28,009 nucleotides of DNA, from the NCBI GenBank assembly GCA_902494935.1, contig CABUVH010000008.1, forward strand, positions 1 through 28,009, in the 5' to 3' direction. Shown here in pieces: positions 6,504-13,996 of this stretch; the stretch's first letter is position 1, and every line of letters starts with the position of its first letter. The stretch is from an uncultured Collinsella sp. GTDB lineage: Bacteria > Actinomycetota > Coriobacteriia > Coriobacteriales > Coriobacteriaceae. The notes below the pieces were generated by a model. It did not search any database. It was not told the DNA's origin and was given only the letters and a program-made list of their open reading frames with translations. The position numbers were made by a program, and so were the translations under genes.

Positions 6504-8831
6504 ATGGCGGATTCTCAGATCCATGTCGCGTTGGCGGGTAACCCCAACTGCGGCAAGACCACGCTTTTCAACCTGATCACCGGCGCCAACGGCTACGTTG
6601 GCAACTGGCCCGGCGTCACGGTTGAGAAAAAGGAGGCCAAGCTCCTAAGCGACAAGAACGTTACCATCACGGACCTCCCCGGCATCTACTCGCTTTCCCC
6701 CTACAGCCCCGAGGAGCAGTGCTCGCGCGATTACCTCATGAGCGGCGAGCCCGATGTTGTCGTTCAGGTTGTCGACGCCACCAACCTCGAGCGCAACCTG
6801 TACCTGGCGCTTCAGGTTATCGAGACCGGCCTGCCCGTGGTCGTCGCCCTCAACATGGCCGACTTGGTCGAGAAGAACGGCGACAAGATCGACACGGACA
6901 GGCTCTCCAAGAAGCTCGGCTGCCCGGTCATGATGATCTCGGCCCTTAAGAACAAGGGCATCAAGGAGCTGTTCGAGCAGGTTAAGAAGTCTGCTGCTTC
7001 CAAGGGCCAGGTGCCGGAGCACAAGTTCGATTCCTCCATTGAGGATGTCCTGACGCACATCGAGAACAACCTGCCGGCAAGCGTCCCCGCCAACAAGCGC
7101 CGCTACTATGCCGTCAAGCTGTTCGAGCGCGATGCGGACGCCTGCAAGCTCATCAACCTCACCAAGGAGAAGGCCGCTCGCGTCGAAGAGCTGGTCGCTC
7201 AGTGCGAGCAGGACTGCGACGACGATGCCGAGTCCATCATCACCGGTGAGCGCTACGGCGTGATCTCCCACATCATCGACGAGTGCCTCACCAAGGCTCC
7301 GGCCAAGATGAGCACCTCCGAGAAGATCGACCGCGTGGTTACCAACCGTATTTTGGGCCTGCCGATCTTTGTGGTCATCATGTTCTGCGTGTACTACATC
7401 GCCGTCTCCACTCTGGGCGGCACGGTGACCGACTTCACCAACGACCAGCTCTTCGGTACCGACGGCTGGTATGTGCTCGGTCAGGGCCGCGATGCCTATG
7501 ACGCAGCTGTCGAGGCTGCGGGTGACGCCGCCGATTTGGTTGACCCGGCGGAGTATGGCCCGTATGTTCCGGGTATTACCACCATGGTCCACGACGCACT
7601 TGTGGCGGGTGGCACCGAGGACGGTGGCCTGGTCGATTCGCTGGTCTGCGACGGCATCGTCGGCGGTATTGGCGCCATCATGGGCTTCGTCCCGCAGATG
7701 TTCCTGCTCTTTGTGATGCTGTCCTTCCTGGAGGACTGCGGCTACATGGCCCGCGTCGCCTTTATCATGGACCGCGTGTTCCGCCGGTTTGGCCTGTCCG
7801 GTAAGTCCTTCATCCCCATGCTCGTGTCCTCGGGCTGCGGCGTCCCCGGCGTCATGGCCACCAAGACCATCGAGAACGAGAAGGACCGCCGCATGACGGT
7901 CATGACCACCACGTTCATTCCCTGTGGCGCCAAGCTGCCGATTATTGCCCTGCTCATGGGTTCCATCATCGGCGATTCTTCCACCACCGCCGCGTGGATC
8001 AGCCCGCTCTTCTACTTCCTGGGCGTCTTTGCTGTCATTGCTTCGGGCCTCATGCTCAAGAAGACCAAGCTCTTCGCCGGTCGCCCGACGCCGTTCGTTA
8101 TGGAGCTTCCCGCCTACCACTTCCCGGCGATCCGCTCTTGGGCACTGCACGTGTGGGAGCGCTGCTGGGCCTTTATCAAGAAGGCCGGCACGATCATCTT
8201 CGCGTCCACCGTCGTTGTTTGGTTCCTCTCCAACTTTGGTAGCTATAACGGTTCCTTTGGCTTCCTGCCTGCGATGGACGGCATCCCCGAGGAGTTCACG
8301 GACTATTCTGTGCTCGCCATGCTGGGCAACCTGGTTGCCTGGATCTTCGCCCCGCTCGGCTTTAGCACTTGGCAGGCAACCGCGCTGACCGTCTCTGGCC
8401 TTGTCGCCAAGGAGAACGTCGTCGCCACCGCCGGCTCGCTGCTGTCCGTCGCCGACGCGGGCGAGACCGACCCGAGCCTGTGGACCGCGTTCGCCGGCAT
8501 GTTCCCGACTATGGGCGCTTGCGTGGCCTTCGGCGCCTTCAACCTGCTGTGCGCTCCGTGCTTTGCCGCCATTGGCACCATCCGCAACCAGATGGATTCC
8601 GGCAAGTGGACCGCGATTGCCATCGGCTACGAGTGCGCCTTCGCTTGGGTGATCGCCCTGTTCATCAACCAGTTCTACAACCTGCTTGTTCTGGGGCAGT
8701 TTGGTATCTGGACGGTTGTGGCCATTGTGCTGCTGGTTGCGATGCTCTTCCAGATTTTCCGTCCCATGCCTAAGTTTGCTTGGACGGACGAGGACGAGAC
8801 CAACACTGCTTCCGCTGCAGTTTCCGCTTAA
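6504..8831 (+). CDS. feoB: Ferrous iron transport protein FeoB
   Basis: A 775-residue inner-membrane Fe(II) transporter with an N-terminal G domain. Residues 12-19 are GNPNCGKT (G1), Thr39 lies in the GVTVEKKE switch (G2), 57-60 are DLPG (G3) and 117-120 NMAD (G4). A helical regulatory domain follows to about residue 265, then a membrane part with the two Gate repeats; the conserved SSGCGVPGVMATKTIENEKDR motif places the key Cys at about 445, and a later Cys-containing segment (FNLLCAPCFAAIGTI) is also typical. The ATG at 6504 follows AAGAAGGA. There is an acidic 40-residue loop (about 320-360, DGWYVLGQGRDAYDAAVEAAG region) between the first membrane segments. A terminator at 8861-8893 closes the transcript. 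Confidence 0.97.
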   Translation: MADSQIHVALAGNPNCGKTTLFNLITGANGYVGNWPGVTVEKKEAKLLSDKNVTITDLPGIYSLSPYSPEEQCSRDYLMSGEPDVVVQVVDATNLERNLYLALQVIETGLPVVVALNMADLVEKNGDKIDTDRLSKKLGCPVMMISALKNKGIKELFEQVKKSAASKGQVPEHKFDSSIEDVLTHIENNLPASVPANKRRYYAVKLFERDADACKLINLTKEKAARVEELVAQCEQDCDDDAESIITGERYGVISHIIDECLTKAPAKMSTSEKIDRVVTNRILGLPIFVVIMFCVYYIAVSTLGGTVTDFTNDQLFGTDGWYVLGQGRDAYDAAVEAAGDAADLVDPAEYGPYVPGITTMVHDALVAGGTEDGGLVDSLVCDGIVGGIGAIMGFVPQMFLLFVMLSFLEDCGYMARVAFIMDRVFRRFGLSGKSFIPMLVSSGCGVPGVMATKTIENEKDRRMTVMTTTFIPCGAKLPIIALLMGSIIGDSSTTAAWISPLFYFLGVFAVIASGLMLKKTKLFAGRPTPFVMELPAYHFPAIRSWALHVWERCWAFIKKAGTIIFASTVVVWFLSNFGSYNGSFGFLPAMDGIPEEFTDYSVLAMLGNLVAWIFAPLGFSTWQATALTVSGLVAKENVVATAGSLLSVADAGETDPSLWTAFAGMFPTMGACVAFGAFNLLCAPCFAAIGTIRNQMDSGKWTAIAIGYECAFAWVIALFINQFYNLLVLGQFGIWTVVAIVLLVAMLFQIFRPMPKFAWTDEDETNTASAAVSA

Positions 8832-8860
8832 GTCCGAATAAGGATTAACCCCTTTCCACG

Positions 8861-8893
8861 AGCCCGGGTGTCCCAGCGACACTCGGGCTTTTT
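8861..8893 (+). terminator. Rho-independent terminator after feoB
   Basis: AGCCCGGGTGTC (8861-8872) pairs with GACACTCGGGCT (8878-8889), one G-T wobble, around a 5-base loop and runs into TTTTT. The FeoB-associated gene downstream therefore probably has its own promoter. Confidence 0.88.
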
Positions 8894-8971
8894 GGTGGGG
8901 GAGATGTGGCGTTTCCGCAGATAAAACCGACCAAAATAAACCTGTCCCTTTTTGGTAGGTGGAGGATGGGG

Positions 8972-8992
8972 TAAAGTAAGTGGTGGTTAACT
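8972..8992 (+). promoter_or_regulatory. Candidate promoter/operator of the FeoB-associated gene
   Basis: GTGGTTAACT at 8983-8992 is identical to ten bases of the right arm of the feoA operator (5821-5830). A possible -10, TAAAGT (8972-8977), lies just upstream, so the shared motif would cover the transcription start. The ribosome site of the next gene follows directly. Confidence 0.35.
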
Positions 8993-9006
8993 AGAGGAGG
9001 CTTGCT

Positions 9007-9207
9007 ATGGCACCTATCGATATTGTTGTACTGGCTGTTATCGGCATTGCGTTTGTCGCCGTGTGCGTGCGCATTTATCGCAAGGGCACCTGCGCCGACT
9101 GCGCTCAAGGTGGCGTTTGCACGGGGCATTGCTCCAACAAAAAGACCTGCGCCGCGCTTAAGGGCGTGGACAAAATCGCCGAAGATTTGGGCCGCGGTAT
9201 TAAATAA
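9007..9207 (+). CDS. FeoB-associated Cys-rich membrane protein
   Basis: A 66-residue protein with one N-terminal membrane helix (about residues 4-24, IDIVVLAVIGIAFVAVCVRIY) followed by a short cytoplasmic tail with Cys at 20, 29, 32, 38, 42 and 48. This layout matches the small Cys-rich proteins found next to feoB in many anaerobes; a role in handing or sensing Fe(II) at the permease is assumed, not shown. The ATG at 9007 follows a GAGGAGG ribosome site. It lies beyond the feoB terminator, so it is probably a separate transcript under a related regulator (shared motif at 8983-8992). Confidence 0.85.
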   Translation: MAPIDIVVLAVIGIAFVAVCVRIYRKGTCADCAQGGVCTGHCSNKKTCAALKGVDKIAEDLGRGIK

Positions 9208-9220
9208 GGCCTAGGCATCC

Positions 9221-9254
9221 AAGTGCCCCGCGGGCATCCGTTCGCGGGGCACTT
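9221..9254 (+). terminator. Terminator-like hairpin after the FeoB-associated gene
   Basis: AAGTGCCCCGCG (9221-9232) pairs perfectly with CGCGGGGCACTT (9243-9254) around a 10-base loop. The T tract after it is weak (interrupted by GCACA), so efficiency is uncertain. Confidence 0.7.
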
Positions 9255-9351
9255 TGCACATTTGGGCGCGAGTGCGGCGAGTTGAAGAGTGATTTTGGGG
9301 TATCGTTACCTGTACTGTTAATTGGCAACTTATCTATAACGGAGTAACCCC

Positions 9352-10431
9352 ATGAGCGCTCGCGTAACCATGAAGGACATAGCCGCCGAGCTTGGCGTTT
9401 CCATCAATACCGTGCACAAGGCCCTGACGGGAAAAGCCGGCGTGAGCGAATCCGTGCGCTCCAAGGTGAATGCTAAGGCCGAGGCCATGGGATACCATCG
9501 CAATACGAGTGCCTCGAGCCTGCGCCGCAAGGATATCAACCTGGTGTTTTGCCTGCCCCGCGCATCGCGCGAGGGAGCGTACTTTTTCCGTTACCTGTGG
9601 GAAGGCTGCAACCGCTTTGAGCAGGAGGTGGTCGACCAGGGCATTACGGTTGAGCGCGTTGAATTTGGCGTGGGCGGCTACGCCGATGCGCTCGAGCAGA
9701 TTGATGAGCGCCTGCAGGTAGGCGAGAAGATTGATGGCCTGCTTGCCTATGTTCCGGGCGATGACCGCGCAACCGAGCTCCTGAGACAGATTGCCGAGGC
9801 AGGCGTGACAATCGAGCTCGTCGACGGCGACCGCCCGCACCTCGATCGCTTGGGTGCGAGCTTGGCCGACTATTCGACGGCAGGCAGCCTTATGGCTGAG
9901 CAGGCGGCAAATCTGGCCCACGCTTCTGGGGCTGACGCCCGCGTGCTCCTGTTGGCGGGCGACCCCTATACCGATTCACACTATCTGACCGCCCGCGCCT
10001 TTCACAATTACCTGCGCGAACACGATATTCCATGGCAAGTTGAGGACCTTGCCGGCGCCCATGCGCAAGTCAAACAGCTCGAGCGCGAGCTTGAGCAGCG
10101 CTTGAGTGCGCCTGATGCTCCCGAGCTCATCTGTAGCGTTTTTGCCGTTGGTTCCGAGGTAGTCGCCAACGCGCTTGTTTCGAGCGGCAAGGCCGGCAAG
10201 GTCATGGTAATCGGCAACGACCTGTTCCCCGAGAGCGCCTTGGCCTTGCGCCGTGGCATCTTTACCAATATTGTCTATAAAGACCCGGTGAGCTTGGCCT
10301 ACCGCGGCGCTAAGACTTTGGGCGAGTATTTGCTGTGGGGTAAAACTCCGGCGGAGCCCGTGCAGAAGGGTGCTGTGGAGATGGTGTTTGCCAGTAACGT
10401 TGACCGTTACTGCAAGCTTGCGGGAATTTAG
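9352..10431 (+). CDS. LacI family transcriptional regulator, likely controlling the pectin/galacturonate genes
   Basis: A 359-residue repressor. Residues 5-50 are the LacI helix-turn-helix (VTMKDIAAELGVSINTVHKA, then GYHRN), followed by a hinge helix around residues 52-60 with the conserved Leu57, and a periplasmic-binding-protein-like sensor domain to the end. The ATG at 9352 follows CGGAGT. It lies directly before uxaC, uxaB and uxaA, and seven LacI-type palindromes with the core TGAACGTTCA lie before uxaC, the symporter and GH105, so it is the best candidate for their repressor; the inducer is probably galacturonate or a pathway intermediate. A weaker related site, GGTATCGTTACC (9299-9310), lies 42 bases before its own start. 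No other regulator is near, but the operator assignment is inference. Confidence 0.93.
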   Translation: MSARVTMKDIAAELGVSINTVHKALTGKAGVSESVRSKVNAKAEAMGYHRNTSASSLRRKDINLVFCLPRASREGAYFFRYLWEGCNRFEQEVVDQGITVERVEFGVGGYADALEQIDERLQVGEKIDGLLAYVPGDDRATELLRQIAEAGVTIELVDGDRPHLDRLGASLADYSTAGSLMAEQAANLAHASGADARVLLLAGDPYTDSHYLTARAFHNYLREHDIPWQVEDLAGAHAQVKQLERELEQRLSAPDAPELICSVFAVGSEVVANALVSSGKAGKVMVIGNDLFPESALALRRGIFTNIVYKDPVSLAYRGAKTLGEYLLWGKTPAEPVQKGAVEMVFASNVDRYCKLAGI

Positions 10432-10681
10432 CCGTTTGGTCAGGTACCCCCTCTTGCGACGTGCATTTTTTGGAGTATTCAGCAATGGCGTGTCCCGAAA
10501 GAGGCTAGAACGACTGTTTTAAGTGCCTTCGATGGCGTAATTCGCCATCGACGGCACTTATTTATGCCGATTGGGCGCAATATGCGCATCAAATAGGGCT
10601 TCGAAGACGGTGCGCGGTGCGCTTCGATGTTGAATACTCCCAAAAATGCACGGCGGAACATGACCCATCTGGCCAAAAGCG
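10432..10681. repeat. 250-bp inverted-repeat element with 50-base arms
   Basis: The arm 10432-10481, read as reverse complement, aligns without gaps to 10631-10680 at 37 of 50 positions; the inner 22 bases (TGAATACTCC, one variable base, AAAAATGCACG) match at 21 of 22. The outer ends of both arms share CTG-N-CCAAA. The element begins right after the LacI stop codon and encloses a long hairpin at 10521-10559. No transposase gene or clear target duplication is visible. It could be a MITE-like mobile element, two inverted copies of an intergenic repeat, or a structured RNA. Confidence 0.6.
10521..10559 (+). other. Long hairpin inside the inverted-repeat element
   Basis: AAGTGCC (10521-10527) and TCGATGGCG (10529-10537) pair with CGCCATCGA (10543-10551) and GGCACTT (10553-10559), with one T-C mismatch and a 5-base loop, giving a 16-bp stem. 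It could end the LacI transcript, but only ATTTATG follows, not a proper T tract. Confidence 0.6.
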
Positions 10682-10744
10682 CTCAAGTTCGGTATTCGGG
10701 GACGCCTGCCAATTCGCAATACATACAAGTCACGGCTCCAGTAA

Positions 10745-10772
10745 CCGTTGAACGGGCAAAATCGACCGTTCA
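10745..10772 (+). promoter_or_regulatory. Conserved 28-base upstream element, uxaC copy
   Basis: The element starts with the 11-bp palindrome CCGTTGAACGG and ends in CGACCGTTCA. It matches 24 of 28 positions of the element at 15720-15747 before the symporter, and both stand 14-15 bases upstream of the first LacI-type operator. It looks like a binding site for a second regulator or an auxiliary site for the same one. Confidence 0.5.
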
Positions 10773-10785
10773 CCCCATGGTGGTT

Positions 10786-10837
10786 AGGTGAACGTTCACC
10801 TTTTAAGTCGCAATGAACTAGTATAGTGAACGTTCAC
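10786..10837 (+). promoter_or_regulatory. uxaC promoter with two LacI-type operators
   Basis: The first operator is the perfect 16-bp palindrome AGGTGAACGTTCACCT (10786-10801); the second is GTGAACGTTCAC (10826-10837). Their centres are 38 bp apart. A -10 box TATAGT (10822-10827) touches the second operator, so transcription would start within it, near 10834. The central CG and even length fit LacI-family sites. Confidence 0.75.
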
Positions 10838-10891
10838 CTAGAGGATAACGAGCGCATCGTGCGCCCGCTCCGCCAACAAAGGGGTTGTTTG

Positions 10892-12319
10892 ATGAAAAAC
10901 TTCATGGACGATCAGGATTTCCTGCTGAGCACCAAGACCGGCGAGGAGCTGTTCCACAACTTTGCCGAGGGTATGCCCATCGTCGACTACCACTGCCACA
11001 TTTCTCCCAAGGAGATCTGGGACGACAAGCGTTTTGAGAACATCACCGAGGTTTGGCTGGGCGGCGACCACTACAAGTGGCGTCTGATGCGTGCAAACGG
11101 CGTTGACGAGCGCTTCATTACCGGCGATGCCCCTGCTCGCGAGAAGTTCCAGAAGTGGGCCGAGACCCTGGGCCGCTGTGTGGGCAACCCCGTCTTTGAG
11201 TGGAGCCACCTGGAGCTTAAGCGTTACTTTGGCTACGAGGGCGTCCTGAACGGCAAAACCGCTCAGGAGGTCTGGGACCTTGCCAACGCCAAGCTCGCTG
11301 AGGCCAGCTTTACCTGCCGTAACCTGATCAAGCAGTCCAACGTCCGCATGATCTGCACTACCGACGATCCCGCCGACAGCTTTGAGTGGCACAAGAAGAT
11401 TGCCGCCGACGACAGTTTTGACGTCCAGGTCGTTCCCGCCATGCGCCCCGATGCCGCCCTGCGCATCGAGCGTGGCCAGGAGTTCGCCGACTACTGCAAG
11501 CACCTTTCCGAGGTTGCCGGCGTTGAGGTCAGCGACTTCGAGGGCATGAAGGCCGCCATCTCCAAGCGCTACGATGTCGCCCACGAGCTGGGCTGCCGCG
11601 CTTCCGACCACGCGCTCGACTACGTTATGTACGCCCCGGCTACCGCCGAGGAAATTGAGACTATCTTTGCCAAGGGCCTTGCCGCCGAGCCGCTTACCGA
11701 GGACGAGGTCCTCAAGTACAAGACGGCCTTCATGCAGTTTGTCGCCGGCGAGTATGTGCGCCTTGGCTGGGCCATGCAGCTGCACTTTGGTTGCAAGCGC
11801 GACAACAACCGTGCCATGTTTGCCAAGCTCGGTCCCGATACCGGCTACGACTGCATCTCCAATTACACGCCGTCCGACCAGCTCGCTGATTTCCTCAACT
11901 CCATTCAGGAGACTTGCGGTCTGCCCAAGACCATCCTGTACAGCCTGAACCCCATCGACAACACCATGATCGATACCGTCATGGGCTGTTTCCAGGAGGC
12001 CCCGACCGCCGGCAAGATCCAGAACGGTTCCGCCTGGTGGTTCAACGACAACGAAGTCGGCATGCGCGAGCAGCTCACCGCCCTTGCCAACGAGGGCGTT
12101 CTGGGCAACTTCGTCGGCATGCTCACCGACTCCCGTTCCTTCCTGTCCTATCCGCGCCACGAGTACTTCCGTCGCGTGCTGTGCAGCGTGATCGGCGAGT
12201 GGGTCGAGCAGGGCAAGTACCCGGCCGACATGGAGCTGCTGGGCACCATCGTGCGCGACATCAGCTACAACAACTCCGTTCGCTACTTTGGCTTTGACCT
12301 GGACACCGTCGAGGCCTAA
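10892..12319 (+). CDS. uxaC: Glucuronate/galacturonate isomerase UxaC
   Basis: A 475-residue uronate isomerase of the amidohydrolase-related TIM-barrel fold, interconverting D-galacturonate and D-tagaturonate (and D-glucuronate and D-fructuronate) in the cytoplasm. Hallmarks are the N-terminal VDYHCHISPKEIWDD metal-site segment, EVWLGGDHYKWRLMRANGV, MQLHFGCKRDNN and the C-terminal SFLSYPRHEYFRRVLC. The ATG at 10892 follows AAAGGGG; the in-frame extension to 10826 would begin inside the operator and before the likely transcription start, so it is rejected. First gene of uxaC-uxaB-uxaA, controlled by the operator pair at 10786-10837. Confidence 0.97.
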   Translation: MKNFMDDQDFLLSTKTGEELFHNFAEGMPIVDYHCHISPKEIWDDKRFENITEVWLGGDHYKWRLMRANGVDERFITGDAPAREKFQKWAETLGRCVGNPVFEWSHLELKRYFGYEGVLNGKTAQEVWDLANAKLAEASFTCRNLIKQSNVRMICTTDDPADSFEWHKKIAADDSFDVQVVPAMRPDAALRIERGQEFADYCKHLSEVAGVEVSDFEGMKAAISKRYDVAHELGCRASDHALDYVMYAPATAEEIETIFAKGLAAEPLTEDEVLKYKTAFMQFVAGEYVRLGWAMQLHFGCKRDNNRAMFAKLGPDTGYDCISNYTPSDQLADFLNSIQETCGLPKTILYSLNPIDNTMIDTVMGCFQEAPTAGKIQNGSAWWFNDNEVGMREQLTALANEGVLGNFVGMLTDSRSFLSYPRHEYFRRVLCSVIGEWVEQGKYPADMELLGTIVRDISYNNSVRYFGFDLDTVEA

Positions 12320-12335
12320 ATCCAAACCTGGTTCC

Positions 12336-12370
12336 GGGAGCGCCGTCGCCACACGCGGCGCCCCCGTTTT
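12336..12370 (+). terminator. Intra-operon hairpin between uxaC and uxaB
   Basis: GGGAGCGCCG (12336-12345) pairs with CGGCGCCCCC (12356-12365), one A-C mismatch, and is followed by GTTTT. As a weak terminator it may lower expression of uxaB and uxaA relative to uxaC, or stabilise the uxaC message. Confidence 0.5.
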
Positions 12371-12406
12371 GCTTACACGCTAACGGCTATCTAAGGAGAC
12401 ACATAG

Positions 12407-13921
12407 ATGGAGAACATCAGCTACGATACGCTCGAGAAGATCGGCTACGAGGGCTACCTGCTGCCCAAGGACGCGCCGGAGAAGGTCCTGCAGTTTGGCG
12501 AGGGCAACTTCCTACGCGCTTTCGTTGACCGCTTCTTTGACATGGGTAACGAGGCGACCGGCTGGAATGGCAAGATCGTCATGGTCCAGCCCATCAGCGG
12601 CGCCTTTGGCTTTGCCGACGGTATCAATGCCCAGGACGACCTGTATACCGTGCTGGTGCGCGGCAAGGAGGACGGCAACACGGTCGACGAGTCCCGCGTG
12701 ATTAGCGCTTGCAGCCGCTGCATCAACCCGTACCGCGAGGACGACTACCGCGCCATGATGGGGGTCGCCGTCTCTGACGACCTGGAGATTATCGTCTCCA
12801 ACACCACCGAGGCCGGTATCGCCTACGACCCGTCCTGCAAGGCCGACGACATGCCGCCCGCGAGTTTCCCCGCCAAGCTTGCTCAGGTCCTTCACGCCCG
12901 CTGGGCCGCCGGCAAGCCGGGCGTCATTGTGCTCGCCTGCGAGCTCATCGATCACAACGGCGAGGAGCTGCTGCGCATCATGAACCAGTACGTGAGCGAC
13001 TGGGGCTGGGAGGACGAGTTTGCGCAGTGGATGGCCAACGACTGCACCGTCTGCACCACGCTCGTCGACACTATCGTCCCCGGCCGCATCCGCGACCCCA
13101 AGGAGGCCGCTGCCGTGGCCGAGCGCCTGGGCTACGAGGATCCCTTCCTGGCCGTGCGCGAGCCCTTCCAGATGTGGGGCATCCAGGGCGATGAGTCGCT
13201 TGCCGAGAAGCTCCCCTTCGTGAAGGCCGGCCTGCCGGGCGTCTTTGTGACCCCCGATGTCACCCCGTACAAGAAGCGCAAGGTCCGCATCCTCAACGGC
13301 GCCCACACTGCCTTTGTTCCGGGCTCCTGGGTTGCCGGCTTTGACATCGTGCGCGATTGCATGCACGACGAGACCGTCCGCGGCTTCATGAACACCATGC
13401 TCTACCACGAGGTCATCCCGACGCTTGCCGCCGATTTGGATGTCGAAGACTGCAAGGCCTTTGCCGCCGCCGTCGAGAACCGATTCGACAACCCGTTTAT
13501 CGACCACGCGCTGCTCTCCATTTGCCTCAACTCCACGGCCAAGTGGCGCGCTCGCGACCTGCCCACGCTCAAGGACTATGTTGCCGAGACCGGCAGCCTG
13601 CCCAAGTGCCTGGCCACGAGCCTAGCTACGCTCATCGCCTTCTACACGCAGGAGCTTGTGTCCCGCGAGGGCGATGGCCTGCACCTGCGCCGTGCCGACG
13701 GCACCGAGTACACCGCTCAGGACGACGCCTTCGTGCTCGACTTCTACGCCGCCCACGCCGGTGCAGACGATGCCGAGCTGGTGCACGACGTGCTCACCAA
13801 TGAGCAGATGTGGGGCGAGGACCTTACGCAGATCGCCGGCCTTGAGGAATTTGTCGTCAACGCGCTCACCGTCGTGCGCGCCGAGGGCGTCAAGCAGGCC
13901 TTCGCCAACGCCCAGGCGTAA
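12407..13921 (+). CDS. uxaB: Tagaturonate reductase UxaB
   Basis: A 504-residue NAD-dependent reductase turning D-tagaturonate into D-altronate, of the long-chain mannitol dehydrogenase family. The N-terminal cofactor loop reads VLQFGEGNFLRAFVD (Gly31 and Gly33); the catalytic signature of the family, Lys-x4-Asn-x2-His, appears as KVRILNGAH with Lys292, Asn297 and His300. The combination with uxaC and uxaA favours tagaturonate over fructuronate or mannitol as substrate. A TAAGGAG ribosome site precedes the ATG at 12407. It follows uxaC by 87 bases. Confidence 0.93.
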   Translation: MENISYDTLEKIGYEGYLLPKDAPEKVLQFGEGNFLRAFVDRFFDMGNEATGWNGKIVMVQPISGAFGFADGINAQDDLYTVLVRGKEDGNTVDESRVISACSRCINPYREDDYRAMMGVAVSDDLEIIVSNTTEAGIAYDPSCKADDMPPASFPAKLAQVLHARWAAGKPGVIVLACELIDHNGEELLRIMNQYVSDWGWEDEFAQWMANDCTVCTTLVDTIVPGRIRDPKEAAAVAERLGYEDPFLAVREPFQMWGIQGDESLAEKLPFVKAGLPGVFVTPDVTPYKKRKVRILNGAHTAFVPGSWVAGFDIVRDCMHDETVRGFMNTMLYHEVIPTLAADLDVEDCKAFAAAVENRFDNPFIDHALLSICLNSTAKWRARDLPTLKDYVAETGSLPKCLATSLATLIAFYTQELVSREGDGLHLRRADGTEYTAQDDAFVLDFYAAHAGADDAELVHDVLTNEQMWGEDLTQIAGLEEFVVNALTVVRAEGVKQAFANAQA

Positions 13922-13996
13922 ATTCCCGATGCGGGCGCCAGACGGCTTGCCCGCGCCTCGACTTCTGCTCAACCTGTAGGGTTAGGACCATTTGTA

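Noticed and set aside
9299..9310. GGTATCGTTACC before the LacI gene as an autoregulatory operator
   Set aside because: It has the central CG and GGTA/TACC arms but differs from the consensus at several positions, so I mention it only as a weak possibility and do not list it as a feature.
10826..10891. Longer uxaC start at 10826
   Set aside because: It begins with GTG inside the second LacI operator, ahead of the likely transcription start, and has no ribosome site, whereas 10892 has AAAGGGG and the family-like start.
13931..13955. Hairpin GCGGGC/GCCCGC between uxaB and uxaA
   Set aside because: The stem is only six base pairs with a 12-base loop and no T tract follows, so it is not convincing as a terminator or regulatory site.
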